Below are positions 24,715 through 34,114 of a DNA stretch of 64,000 bases, piece by piece; the stretch's first letter is position 1; each line of letters begins with the position of its first letter. The translations under genes were made by a program, and so were the position numbers. The notes below the pieces were generated by a model. That model was not told the DNA's origin. It ran no database searches and saw only the letters and a list, made by a program, of their open reading frames with translations. The stretch lies in NCBI RefSeq assembly GCF_002954585.1, contig NZ_MSCI01000001.1, positions 1,488,001 through 1,552,000 on the forward strand. Reading direction: 5' to 3'. The DNA comes from Vibrio chagasii. Lineage in GTDB: Bacteria; Pseudomonadota; Gammaproteobacteria; Enterobacterales; Vibrionaceae.

Positions 24715-26787
24715 TTATTGCTCATGTTTATCGTCGATATTTTTTAGCGTTAGCGTGAACGTCATTCCTTGAGCTGAGTTGTTTTTAGCAATCAAGTAGC
24801 CTTGCATATCGCGTACATTGTTGGCGGTGATGGCGAGCCCGAGTCCGAGCCCTTCGCCCATTTTTTTGTTGGTGTGGAAGGGTTCGAAAATGGTTTCTAG
24901 TTGGTCTTCGGATACGCCACAACCGTTATCTTGCACCTTGATGATCACACGCTCTTGTTCGGTATGAGCACTGATAACAATGGTCGCTGTTGACTGATTT
25001 TGCGTGGCATCGATAGCATTGCTTAAGAGATTACCGAGTACTTGTCTAAGTCGTGCTTCTTCTCCCATCACCATTGAAATATTAGAGGCGACACGTACTC
25101 GAATATCGACACGTTCTAACGCGGCTTGGTGTATGCGCAGGGTTTCTTGAAGTGCGTCTGTTAGTGAAACCGGATAAGGCTTTTCCAATCTTTGAAAGGC
25201 GAAGGACTTCAGCTGACTCGTCATGTTGGCCATCCTGTCGATCAGGCTCATCACCAGGTCCATGTTCGCTTTTAACATCTTAGTCTCGCCTCTTTCCATC
25301 AGTAACTGATTACTTGAAAGCAGGGTTTTTAGGCCAGTAAGCGGTTGATTGAGTTCATGAGTAATTGCGCTAGACATCCGCCCCAATGCGGCAAGTTTGC
25401 TTGATTCGACCAACTCTTGCTGTGCATCTTTTAGGTCTTGAGTTCGCTCTTCGACCCTCAGCTGTAGTGTTCTATTGGCTTCTTGTACCGCGATCTCCGC
25501 TTTCTTACGTTTACTGATATCAATCACAGTACACAGGTAATAGGTTGTGCCATGCCAAGGAAAGGGACTAATCGAGAACAATACCGGGAAGTTGCTGCCA
25601 TCACTGCGTCTTGCCATGGTTTCAACACTGGTGATTTCGGCCAGCTCCTGATGTTGCTCTAAGTTCTTCAGCAACTGCAAAGTGGTTGAGTTCGGGTTAC
25701 CGGCCTCAAAAAGTTGCCATGCTTTGATGTTGCTGATCATCGAATCGGATAGGCAGAAGTAGTTTTTCGCCATCAAATTAATGTCGTGGATGTGACCGTG
25801 TTTATCGATCAGCACAAGTCCTACGTGGGTCTTGTTGATCATTCCAGACAACCGTTTTTCCGACTCTTCGATAAGCTTTTGGATTCGTAGGTTACTGAGC
25901 TTTTTCTGGCGTCTCTGGTAGAGAATGACCAGCAATAGCATGATGAAAAGACAGCCCACCGCCACACTCCAACTTATCCAATTCGTAGTTTGGTTGAGGC
26001 TAGTTAATGGGGTGAGGTAGGTTAAACGCCAGTTGAGGTCGTCTAACTTGATCGACTGAATCAGATAGTCTTTACCTTGCAGTCGCCACACGCGAATGTG
26101 GGTTTGATCGTACAACTCGCGTGTGGTGGCAGTAGGCTGGGAGCTGAAGGTGTCGTTAAACCAATCTGCACTCAGTTTGTGGTCACTTGAGAGAAAAAAT
26201 TGTTCGCGAGGGTTTTGGAACAGTACCGCTTCGCCATCGGCGAACCATTGATCGGTCAGCAGCGACAAATCAATCTGCACCGCAACAATGCCCACCACAT
26301 CAGCGGCTCGATACACCGGAGCGGCAATAAAATAGTCTGGGGTGACGCCTTTGTTTTTGGTTACTACTGAAATCGCCCCACCTTGCTGGTGGATCTTGGA
26401 CACTATCGTATTGGCGTTTTTACGGCTGAGTTGGCTGCTTTCGACACTCGATACCAGCAAATCGCCTTTGTGGGTGAGTAGGTACCAACCTTTGGTATTC
26501 GCTGCTTTGTCCAATTGGATGAGCTGCTTTTTTATACGCTTTTCAAGGCGGTTTTCGCCATCGATAAAACGAACCGTGGTTTCATCATTGGTGACTAGGT
26601 AGGGCAGGTAATAGAAACGTTTTAGGGTTCGCCTTGCTTCAGCGATATATCCAAGGAAGCGCTGCTCAGCATAGCGCTGCGCTTGTTCAAGCTTCCATTG
26701 ACTGATCCCGTTTTTGGTTGTGACTTGCACTAAGCCAATTATTAAACAGGAAAATAGGAATAACCAATATCGATTGTTATTCATCAT
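24715..26787 (-). CDS. DctB-like sensor histidine kinase
   Basis: A 690-residue membrane kinase. After an N-terminal anchor comes a periplasmic double-Cache sensor (about residues 30-265) and a second membrane helix (VAVGCLFIMLLLVILYQRR). Then follow a PAS domain (SEKRLSGMINKTHVGLVLID), a coiled coil, the phosphoacceptor His in SSAITHELNQPLTGLKT and an ATP-binding domain with GLGLGLAI. It resembles DctB, which senses dicarboxylates outside the cell. It is divergent from its probable partner, the sigma-54 response regulator, which faces the TRAP genes. The ligand is likely the TRAP substrate. Confidence 0.85.
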   Translation of the reverse strand: MMNNNRYWLFLFSCLIIGLVQVTTKNGISQWKLEQAQRYAEQRFLGYIAEARRTLKRFYYLPYLVTNDETTVRFIDGENRLEKRIKKQLIQLDKAANTKGWYLLTHKGDLLVSSVESSQLSRKNANTIVSKIHQQGGAISVVTKNKGVTPDYFIAAPVYRAADVVGIVAVQIDLSLLTDQWFADGEAVLFQNPREQFFLSSDHKLSADWFNDTFSSQPTATTRELYDQTHIRVWRLQGKDYLIQSIKLDDLNWRLTYLTPLTSLNQTTNWISWSVAVGCLFIMLLLVILYQRRQKKLSNLRIQKLIEESEKRLSGMINKTHVGLVLIDKHGHIHDINLMAKNYFCLSDSMISNIKAWQLFEAGNPNSTTLQLLKNLEQHQELAEITSVETMARRSDGSNFPVLFSISPFPWHGTTYYLCTVIDISKRKKAEIAVQEANRTLQLRVEERTQDLKDAQQELVESSKLAALGRMSSAITHELNQPLTGLKTLLSSNQLLMERGETKMLKANMDLVMSLIDRMANMTSQLKSFAFQRLEKPYPVSLTDALQETLRIHQAALERVDIRVRVASNISMVMGEEARLRQVLGNLLSNAIDATQNQSTATIVISAHTEQERVIIKVQDNGCGVSEDQLETIFEPFHTNKKMGEGLGLGLAITANNVRDMQGYLIAKNNSAQGMTFTLTLKNIDDKHEQ

Positions 26788-26993
26788 TCTTGATTAAATC
26801 CCTTTAAAATTAGTGGTTTAAAGTCATTTTGTGTTTGCTTTTTGAGCACGAGGAGAGTGAAACAAGTTGAACCTAACAAACATCATAAAACTGTTAAAGA
26901 GGTGTTACTCAAAGTGGGAGCTAGCTCCTTTTCGTCGGCTCGGTTTTTGAATACCGTGGGCGGCATATTTGGTTCAAGTGTTAGGAACAGACC

Positions 26994-28334
26994 ATGCAAC
27001 GTATAGCTTTGATTGAAGATGATGCGATTGTGCGTCAAGCAACCAGCCAATGGTTACAGTTGGCTGGCTTCGACGTCACTGCGTTTGAGGTTGGGCAAGA
27101 TGCGTTAAACGCAGTTAAACAGGGGGACTTTCACACCATCATTAGTGACGTGCGTTTGCCCGATATTGATGGGGTGGAATTACTTGGAAGATTTAAGAGT
27201 TTGGTGCCAGAAGTCCCTGTTATTTTGATCACCGGGCACGGTGATGTTGATATGGCGGTAAAGGCGTTACATCAAGGCGCCTATGATTTCATCGAAAAGC
27301 CGTTTGACCCTGAACGGCTTTCCCAAACCGTTTCTGAAGCGGTCGAGAAGTACCAAAGCAGCCAAGACAGAGTTAACCGTCAAAGCTACTTAAATAACCT
27401 AAAGGGTATTGAGCAGGTCCTGATTGGTCGCAGTAAGGTGATGTGTGAACTGCGCGAACAGATACAGAAGGTGGCTTCCATAGACACTAATGTGATCATC
27501 TATGGTGAAACTGGCTGTGGTAAAGAGTTGGTCGCTTCTTGCTTGCATGAGTTTAGCGAGAGAAAAAGACACCCTTTTGTACCGCTCAATTGTGGTGCCA
27601 TTCCTGAAAATTTGTTTGAGAGCGAACTGTTTGGGCATGAGGCCGGAGCCTTTACTGGTGCAGCTAAGCGACGCATCGGTAAGCTTGAGTTTGCTGATAA
27701 AGGCACGGTCTTCCTTGATGAGATCGAGAGCATGCCTTTGTCTATGCAGGTCAAAGTGCTAAGAACTTTACAAGACAATGTCGTTGAGCGTGTGGGGGGT
27801 AACCAGCAGCAACACGTTGATTTGAGGGTAGTATCTGCCTCGAAATGTGACTTATTGAATCATCCTGACTTTCGCCAAGACTTATTCTATCGTCTGAACG
27901 TTGCCCAGTTGCACTTGCCTCCGCTTAGTGAGCGTGAGGATGACGCTTTGATTCTTTTTGAACACTTTACTCAAGAAGCGAACAGCGAAACTCGAGTAGC
28001 CAGTGAAGCGGATCGCCATGCCTTATTGTCGTATGCGTGGCCGGGGAATGTACGTGAACTTCGCAATGTTGCGATTCGTTTTGCGTTGGATGAAAGCCTA
28101 ACGGTTGGGGATATATTGGCGTGTCGCCCCAATTCGGTAACGGAATCTGCCACAGCGGGAATTCCGTTGGCGGTGCAGGTACAGAGTTTCGAACGTAAGG
28201 TGATTCACGATGCGTTAGTGCGTTATCAAGGGCGCATTAATGATGTGATGCAAGACTTAGATCTACCTCGCCGAACATTGAACCAAAAAATGGTGCGCTA
28301 TGCGCTGAATCGAAGCGACTATGTCGAATCTTAG
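26994..28334 (+). CDS. DctD-like sigma-54-dependent response regulator
   Basis: A 446-residue NtrC-class activator. The receiver domain has its phospho-Asp in ISDVRLPDIDG and the conserved Lys in IEKPFDPE. The AAA+ domain has Walker A GETGCGKE, the sigma-54 contact loop GAFTGA and FLDEIESMP; a Fis-type helix-turn-helix ends the protein (DLDLPRRTLNQKM). It should activate the sigma-54 promoter about 250 nt downstream of its stop, upstream of the TAXI-TRAP genes, when phosphorylated by the divergent kinase. Confidence 0.9.
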   Translation: MQRIALIEDDAIVRQATSQWLQLAGFDVTAFEVGQDALNAVKQGDFHTIISDVRLPDIDGVELLGRFKSLVPEVPVILITGHGDVDMAVKALHQGAYDFIEKPFDPERLSQTVSEAVEKYQSSQDRVNRQSYLNNLKGIEQVLIGRSKVMCELREQIQKVASIDTNVIIYGETGCGKELVASCLHEFSERKRHPFVPLNCGAIPENLFESELFGHEAGAFTGAAKRRIGKLEFADKGTVFLDEIESMPLSMQVKVLRTLQDNVVERVGGNQQQHVDLRVVSASKCDLLNHPDFRQDLFYRLNVAQLHLPPLSEREDDALILFEHFTQEANSETRVASEADRHALLSYAWPGNVRELRNVAIRFALDESLTVGDILACRPNSVTESATAGIPLAVQVQSFERKVIHDALVRYQGRINDVMQDLDLPRRTLNQKMVRYALNRSDYVES

Positions 28335-28369
28335 TGAGCAACAAGACTGTAGTGTTTATTGAAAGTTAA

Positions 28370-28521
28370 TGAGCAATAAATGGCTCACTCTGTATTTGCG
28401 ATTTTATAACTGTTGGTCACATTTCTCACGTAAAGTGTGATGTAGCTAACTTTATATAGATGTTAATGCCCTTTTTTAGTAAGCAAAAAATTGCTCATGC
28501 CATCAGTATGTAATAAGCAAT
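28370..28521 (+). promoter_or_regulatory. Candidate upstream activator sites for the DctD-like regulator
   Basis: TGAGC-N8-GCTCA at 28370-28387 and ATTGCT (28490-28495) with AGCAAT (28516-28521) share the GAGCAAT or ATTGCTC core, which also appears at 28335. Repeated dyads 60 to 240 nt upstream of a sigma-54 promoter are the usual layout for enhancer-type activators. Binding is inferred. Confidence 0.45.
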
Positions 28522-28581
28522 AATCCGCCTACCGTTATTGATCTTTTTATTTAAATTTATTTAAATCAATAACTTAAAATT

Positions 28582-28596
28582 TGGCATTGTGCTTGC
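28582..28596 (+). promoter_or_regulatory. Sigma-54 promoter for the TAXI-TRAP operon
   Basis: TGGCATTGTGCTTGC has the invariant GG (28583-28584) and GC (28595-28596) with exactly 10 nt between them, matching TGGCAC-N5-TTGC. Start of transcription should fall near 28608, about 48 nt before the binding-protein ATG. Confidence 0.82.
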
Positions 28597-28655
28597 TATC
28601 TGGCTGTTGTTGTTAACAAAACTATAACGTGAATAACTCTACATGGAGAGTAACA

Positions 28656-29669
28656 ATGAAATACAACAAGCTAGTTAAAACTTTAGCAATCGCAATGGCA
28701 TCTATTGGCCTTATCAGCAACGCCTCTGCTCAAGAAGAGCGCAGCTATATTCTAGCGACAGCTTCAACAGGCGGCACTTACTACCCTGTAGGCGTAGCGT
28801 TGGCGACATTGAGTAAAGTTAAGCTTGCGCCGAAGCAGCACTTTTCTTTGGCGGCTATCAGTTCTGCAGGGTCGGGCGAGAACGTAAAACTGCTGAATGA
28901 AAATGAAGCCCAGTTTGCTATCTTGCAAGGCTTGTACGGCGCGTGGGCTTGGCAGGGACTAGGGCCATACGAAAAATCGGGTAGCCAAACTCAGCTGCGC
29001 TCTGTCTCTATGCTTTGGCAAAATGTTGAACACTTTATTGTTCGTTCGGACCTAGCTGAAACAGGCACCATGAGTGATTTAGAAAATCTGAACGGCAAGA
29101 AATTTTCTATCGGTAAGAAAAACTCAGGTACAGAAAACTCAGGTCGTCAGATTATGAAGGGCCTATCAGTGAACCCAGAACAATTTAAACTTGCCTTTAT
29201 GGGTTACGGCGGTAGCGCGAGCGCATTGCAAAACGGCACCATTGATGGCATGAACACCCCAGCAGGTGTACCTGTGGGCGCGGTAACCCAAGCTTTTGCA
29301 GCTCTAGGTGAAGATATTCAAATCCTGTCGTTTACCGATGAACAGATCAAACAAGCGAATGGCGATTACAACATCTGGACCAAGTACGAGATCCCTGCCA
29401 ATACCTACCCAGGTGTTGATAAACCGATCACTACAATCGCTCAACCTAACTTCCTAGCGGTTCGTGAAGATATCTCAGAAGAAGATGTCTACCAACTGAC
29501 CAAAGCTATCTATGAAAACCTACCTTTCCTACAAGGTATCCACAAAGCAACCAAAGCCATGGCGCTTGAGAAAGGGATTGCAGGTCTGCCTGTTCCACTT
29601 CACCCGGGCGCAGCACGTTACTACAAAGAAGTGGGCATCGAGCTTCCTTCTGAGTTGATCGTTAACTAA
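28656..29669 (+). CDS. TAXI-type TRAP transporter substrate-binding protein
   Basis: A 337-residue periplasmic protein from the ATG at 28656 (GGAGA site; an earlier in-frame ATG at 28629 lacks a signal-peptide start). The signal peptide ends NASAQ. The TAXI hallmarks are ILATASTGGTYYPVGVALAT and SIGKKNSGTENSGRQIMKG. A TAXI protein of V. cholerae (VcGluP, from memory) binds glutamate-like ligands. Here the operon also encodes a 2-hydroxyglutarate oxidase, so a C5 dicarboxylate is a fair guess. Expression is predicted to be sigma-54- and DctD-dependent. Confidence 0.88.
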   Translation: MKYNKLVKTLAIAMASIGLISNASAQEERSYILATASTGGTYYPVGVALATLSKVKLAPKQHFSLAAISSAGSGENVKLLNENEAQFAILQGLYGAWAWQGLGPYEKSGSQTQLRSVSMLWQNVEHFIVRSDLAETGTMSDLENLNGKKFSIGKKNSGTENSGRQIMKGLSVNPEQFKLAFMGYGGSASALQNGTIDGMNTPAGVPVGAVTQAFAALGEDIQILSFTDEQIKQANGDYNIWTKYEIPANTYPGVDKPITTIAQPNFLAVREDISEEDVYQLTKAIYENLPFLQGIHKATKAMALEKGIAGLPVPLHPGAARYYKEVGIELPSELIVN

Positions 29670-29817
29670 CGGCTTTCGTCGACTAACTGTTTTGGTCGAT
29701 CCCCAATCTTTAATGGCTTAACCGCTAGGTGCGCGTTCACGTTGTGAATGGGTTCGTGCGCCTGCATATTTTATGGATTTTCTCTGCGCATTTTGTTGTA
29801 GAGAGCAGGAGTTTTCT

Positions 29818-31995
29818 ATGAGCGATTCGCTGCAGCAGGAACTGAAAAAATTTGAATTGCCGACCCGAACGGATTTTCCTTGGGTAGGCAAAGCGATAAC
29901 AACCATGGGAGTGATTCTCTCCCTATTACACATTTGGTTTAATACCTTATCTACCTTACCGGAGCTTTGGATCTCTGCGACTCACTTTGCTGGTTTCGCG
30001 ATCATTTGTGCGCTTTGGTATCCCGCTCATATCTCGCTGAAAAAGAGCAAGGTGGCACTTGCTGTCGATATCGGGATCGCATTGGCAGCATTGGCTTGCC
30101 TTATCTATATCCCCTTTGCAGAGGATGCACTTTATGAGCGAGGCGTGAAGTTCATCGCCAGTGATTGGTTCTTCTCTATCTTGGCGATTGCTATCGTCAT
30201 CGAGCTGATTCGTCGTACCATGGGCTGGTTTATTCCTGTACTTATTCTGGTGTGTTTGAGCTACGTAGTGGTGTGGGGGCAATGGACCAGTGGCATCTTC
30301 CACTTTCCTGGTTTGAGCCTTGAGACACTGCTCTATCGAAGCTTTTATTCATCGGAAGGTATGTTTGGTTCTATCTCTAGAATCAGCTGGACCTTCGTAT
30401 TCATGTTTATCCTATTTGGCGCTTTCTTAGTGCGCTCGGGTGTCGGTGACTACATTATTGATGTCTCTCGCGCGGCGGCGGGCAAAGTGATCGGTGGGCC
30501 TGGTTTTATTGCGGTGATTGGCTCTGGTTTGATGGGCTCAGTGTCTGGCTCTAGCGTGGCTAATACGGTGTCGACAGGCGTTATCAGTATTCCTCTGATG
30601 CAAAAAGCGGGTTTCCCTTCACGCTTTGCTGCTGGTGTGGAAGCTGCTGCATCAACAGGTGGGCAGTTGATGCCACCAGTGATGGGGGCAGGTGCTTTTA
30701 TCATGGCGTCTTACACGCAGATCCCTTATGTCGATATCATTGCGGTCTCTTTCTTGCCAGCGCTTATTTACTTTTTGTCAGTGGCGTTTTTCGTACGTAT
30801 TGAAGCGAAGCGTAGCGGTGTACAAAAAGTCTCTTCGGGTTGTGAGCCTCTATTAAAAGTACTCTTGTCTGGTTGGCATAATCTTATCCCTCTTGCGGTG
30901 CTGGTGACTCTATTGGTGCAAGGCTTTACGCCGACGTACGCTGCGGGTATCTCAATCGTCTCGGTAGTGGTTGCTTCGTGGTTCTCCAAAAACCATAAAA
31001 TGGGACCAAAGGCGATCATCGAAGCGCTTTCTCAAGGCGCAAAAAACATGGCAACCACAGCCGTATTACTCGTGGGTATTGGCCTTGTGGTCAATGTGAT
31101 CAGCACCACCGGGATAGGTAACACCTTCTCGTTGATGATCAATAGTTGGGCCAATGGTGACTTGTTGGTGATGATTGCCTTGATCGCGCTGGCATCTTTG
31201 ATTCTCGGTATGGGTCTGCCAGTTACCGCGGCTTATATCGTGTTGGGTACTCTGTCTGCTCCAGCCTTGTACAAGTTAATTGCTGAAAGCCAGCTGCTTG
31301 ACCTGTTGGTTTCGGGTCAGTTACCAGAGCAGGCGAAAGCAATTTTCATGTTGGCAGCACCAGAAAAGCTGGAACTGCTTAACGCACCTATGGCTCTGGA
31401 AACTGCAAAAGAACTGATTGCGTTAGTGCCCGCTGATTTTGTGGAAACGCTGCTTGAGCAAAGCTTAGGCTTGGAAGCGATTAGCCTTGCTCTATTGTCT
31501 GCACACTTAATCATTTTCTGGTTATCGCAAGACAGCAACGTGACGCCACCGGTTTGTTTGACCGCTTTTGCGGCAGCGACAATTGCTAAAACGCCACCAA
31601 TGAGAACGGGCTTAATGGCATGGAAGATCGCTAAAGGCTTGTACTTGGTGCCACTGCTTATCGCTTACACCAACTTGGTAAGTTGGGATGTGACCTCGGT
31701 TTTAGTGACTGGTGGCTTTGCTATTATTGGTACTTATGCATTTATTGCAGCGATTGAAGGTTACCTCGAGAGCGAAATCAATCTTGTGTTGCGCGCGGTA
31801 TTGATTGCCTTAGGTGTGGCTTTAGTTTGGCCTGATGTGTCAATCGTGATTCGCCTGGTCGGTGTGGCACTGTTTGTTGCTATCTTCATCTACAGCGGTC
31901 GTAAGTACGATATCAATCAAGTGAAAAAGCCGTCGGATGAAGAGCAAAAGTCTTTGCCTCAAACCGAGCCTGATACTGTCGCTTCTTCCCTATAA
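29818..31995 (+). CDS. TRAP transporter fused small-large permease (DctQM)
   Basis: A 725-residue membrane protein from the ATG at 29818, which has an AGGAG site; an upstream in-frame ATG at 29773 is less likely. TAXI systems normally carry this fused 4TM-12TM permease. The conserved large-subunit stretch is GSGLMGSVSGSSVANTVSTG with ASTGGQLMPPVMGAGAF, and LILGMGLPVTAAYIVLGT follows. It works with the preceding binding protein using a Na+ gradient. A loop of about 100 residues near 31280-31480 (rich in Leu, Ala and Glu) is an insertion seen in the fused subgroup. Confidence 0.88.
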   Translation: MSDSLQQELKKFELPTRTDFPWVGKAITTMGVILSLLHIWFNTLSTLPELWISATHFAGFAIICALWYPAHISLKKSKVALAVDIGIALAALACLIYIPFAEDALYERGVKFIASDWFFSILAIAIVIELIRRTMGWFIPVLILVCLSYVVVWGQWTSGIFHFPGLSLETLLYRSFYSSEGMFGSISRISWTFVFMFILFGAFLVRSGVGDYIIDVSRAAAGKVIGGPGFIAVIGSGLMGSVSGSSVANTVSTGVISIPLMQKAGFPSRFAAGVEAAASTGGQLMPPVMGAGAFIMASYTQIPYVDIIAVSFLPALIYFLSVAFFVRIEAKRSGVQKVSSGCEPLLKVLLSGWHNLIPLAVLVTLLVQGFTPTYAAGISIVSVVVASWFSKNHKMGPKAIIEALSQGAKNMATTAVLLVGIGLVVNVISTTGIGNTFSLMINSWANGDLLVMIALIALASLILGMGLPVTAAYIVLGTLSAPALYKLIAESQLLDLLVSGQLPEQAKAIFMLAAPEKLELLNAPMALETAKELIALVPADFVETLLEQSLGLEAISLALLSAHLIIFWLSQDSNVTPPVCLTAFAAATIAKTPPMRTGLMAWKIAKGLYLVPLLIAYTNLVSWDVTSVLVTGGFAIIGTYAFIAAIEGYLESEINLVLRAVLIALGVALVWPDVSIVIRLVGVALFVAIFIYSGRKYDINQVKKPSDEEQKSLPQTEPDTVASSL

Positions 31996-32021
31996 TTTAA
32001 AGGACTGAATGTAGGAACATT

Positions 32022-33239
32022 ATGAACTCAATATACGACTATATTATCGTTGGTGGTGGCATTGTTGGCGTGTCGACGGCATGGCAACTGCAACAAGCTC
32101 ACCCTGATAAAAGTATCCTTTTAGTCGAAAAGGAGCGTGGCTTTGCGCAGCATCAAACGGGTCACAACAGTGGTGTGATTCACGCTGGCGTTTACTACGC
32201 TCCGGGTAGCTTGAAAGCGGATTTCTGTAAGCGAGGCGCAGAGCGTACTATCGCGTTTTGTCGTCAACATGATATCCCCGTCGAAAACTGCGGTAAGTTA
32301 TTGGTTGCGACCAATGAGCAAGAAGTTGAGCGCATGAACGCGCTCTATCAGCGCTGTCATGATAACGATATTGATGTCGATTTATTGGACCGAGCGCAGC
32401 TCAAACTCGCCGAGCCGAACATCACTGGTTTAGGGGCGATTTACGTCAAAACCACCAGCATCGTAAACTACAAAAAAGTCACTGAAGTGATGGCTCAGCA
32501 GTTTGTTGAGGCGGGTGGGGAGTTGAGTTTAGGCACGGAAGTTATCCTGGCTGATGAGCAAGACGATGAGGTTCAGTTAACCTGCAAAGTGGATGGGCAA
32601 ACCTTGCAGTTGAACAGTCGATTTTTGATCACTTGCTCAGGCCTAATGGCGGACAGAATGACCAAGATGCTTGGTATTGAAACTGACTTCCAAATCCTCC
32701 CTTATCGCGGTGAATACTATCAGCTTGATCCTAAACATAACCAAGTGGTGAACCACCTTATCTATCCGATCCCTGACCCTGAACTGCCTTTCCTCGGTGT
32801 GCATTTAACACGCATGATTGATGGCTCGGTAACGGTAGGGCCTAACGCGGTTCAAGGGTGGAAGCGGGAAGGCTACGGTAAGTTGAATTTTAGTGTTAAG
32901 GATACCTTGCAGATGCTGAGCTTTGCTGGCTTTTGGAAGGTGACGGCTAAGCACCTAAAAACCGGTTTGGTTGAGTTCAAAAACTCGTGGTGGAAGGCGG
33001 GGTATCTAAAGTTGGTTAATAAGTACTGCCCAAGCATCACTGTGTCTGACTTCAAACCCTACCCGGCAGGTATTCGTGCTCAAGCGGTACTGAAGGATGG
33101 TACCTTGGTTCATGACTTCCTGTTTGCGGAAAGCCCAAGAAGCTTGCATGTGTGCAATGCACCATCGCCAGCGGCGACCTCAGCGATGCCTATTGGCGAA
33201 TACATTTGTGGCAAGATAATGCGTAAAACAAGCAGTTAA
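32022..33239 (+). CDS. lhgO: L-2-hydroxyglutarate oxidase/dehydrogenase (LhgO family)
   Basis: A 405-residue FAD-dependent oxidoreductase of the DAO superfamily. It has YDYIIVGGGIVGVSTAW (dinucleotide fold), LLVEKE and the family hallmark HNSGVIHAGVYYAPGSLKA. LhgO oxidises L-2-hydroxyglutarate to 2-oxoglutarate and passes electrons to the membrane quinone pool. It follows the permease by 26 nt in the sigma-54 operon, suggesting the TRAP system imports L-2-hydroxyglutarate or a related 2-hydroxy acid. This link is inference; glycerol-3-phosphate-type oxidases are the next relatives. Confidence 0.82.
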   Translation: MNSIYDYIIVGGGIVGVSTAWQLQQAHPDKSILLVEKERGFAQHQTGHNSGVIHAGVYYAPGSLKADFCKRGAERTIAFCRQHDIPVENCGKLLVATNEQEVERMNALYQRCHDNDIDVDLLDRAQLKLAEPNITGLGAIYVKTTSIVNYKKVTEVMAQQFVEAGGELSLGTEVILADEQDDEVQLTCKVDGQTLQLNSRFLITCSGLMADRMTKMLGIETDFQILPYRGEYYQLDPKHNQVVNHLIYPIPDPELPFLGVHLTRMIDGSVTVGPNAVQGWKREGYGKLNFSVKDTLQMLSFAGFWKVTAKHLKTGLVEFKNSWWKAGYLKLVNKYCPSITVSDFKPYPAGIRAQAVLKDGTLVHDFLFAESPRSLHVCNAPSPAATSAMPIGEYICGKIMRKTSS

Positions 33240-33262
33240 ATTACCCCAGCTTCAATAATAAA

Positions 33263-33292
33263 AAAGACCATCATTATGATGGTCTTTTTTTT
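33263..33292 (+). terminator. Bidirectional terminator between lhgO and the toxin operon
   Basis: AAAGACCATCAT (33263-33274) and ATGATGGTCTTT (33277-33288) form a 12-bp stem with T-runs on both sides, so it can end transcripts from both convergent units. Confidence 0.88.
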
Positions 33293-33325
33293 ATCAGCCG
33301 CTTACAAAGTAGCAGGCACGCTAGA

Positions 33326-34099
33326 CTACAGGCAAGAGAGTGAACTGCGGCTGCGAGCCGCGACTTCTTCACCGCTGTAACTGTCATAAATGTGGATATC
33401 AGGTTCCGCTTTTAGGTACCGTGAGGGGTTCTTTATTTCACGCATCTTGATGTAGTTCTTCTTCGGTGAGACTCGCTCAATCGCTTCTACTCGAAAGTAG
33501 GTGTTTGGCTTCGCGAGTATTTCTGCTTCATCTGGTTTGAACGTGTACGCGTTAATGGCGCGACCTGCCGACTTGAGTTCAATTTTGAATTGAGCAGCAG
33601 AAGCACCTTCATAAACACCGGCTGAAGAAAAGTGCTTGGCGACACTTGGTAGAGTTGATGTCGATAAAAACGCTTTCTCATGCAGAATATCACCCACGTT
33701 GAGTTTATCGAGCAGTGAGTTCTTGATGGATGAGCCACGATAAACCGTACCTTTGTAGTTAGGCAGTTTATTCATGACATTTCGCATGTGGAATACGCGT
33801 GATTTCAATGTACGGCCAAACATTTCGGATAAGTAGCCTTCAGGCTCTCCCGCTCTCATGTATTCATTCACCACATCATGGTCAACTCGACCGTAATTCT
33901 TAATGGCAGAGTACTCTTCACTGATCATCTTTTTTTCAGCTTTTACATGGTGCGTCGTTGCCCAATCCATCAGGTCATCCGCAATTTGTTGTTGCGCCTG
34001 ATAGGAGAGTGAACGGCCTTTAAACTCTGGAAACTCCTCACTCTGTGCCGAAAAACTTGTCAATAAAGAGAGGCAAAGCCCCCAAATAAATTTTTTCAT
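33326..34099 (-). CDS. Secreted R-S-E ADP-ribosyltransferase, paralog of the Vis-like enzyme
   Basis: A 257-residue precursor with signal peptide (to about SAQSEE). The mature part matches the ADP-ribosyltransferase exoenzyme fold (ADPrib_exo_Tox): catalytic Arg121 in YRGS, the STS motif at 146-148 in FLSTSTL, and the E-x-E pair Glu191 and Glu193 in DEAEIL. All three invariant elements are present, so it should be active. The two-glutamate motif is typical of enzymes that modify arginine. It is the last gene of a tight three-gene operon and shares the C-terminal YSGEEVAA...SLSC with its neighbour. Target unknown. Confidence 0.85.
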   Translation of the reverse strand: MKKFIWGLCLSLLTSFSAQSEEFPEFKGRSLSYQAQQQIADDLMDWATTHHVKAEKKMISEEYSAIKNYGRVDHDVVNEYMRAGEPEGYLSEMFGRTLKSRVFHMRNVMNKLPNYKGTVYRGSSIKNSLLDKLNVGDILHEKAFLSTSTLPSVAKHFSSAGVYEGASAAQFKIELKSAGRAINAYTFKPDEAEILAKPNTYFRVEAIERVSPKKNYIKMREIKNPSRYLKAEPDIHIYDSYSGEEVAARSRSSLSCL

Positions 34100-34114
34100 T
34101 GCTTGATCCTTAGC

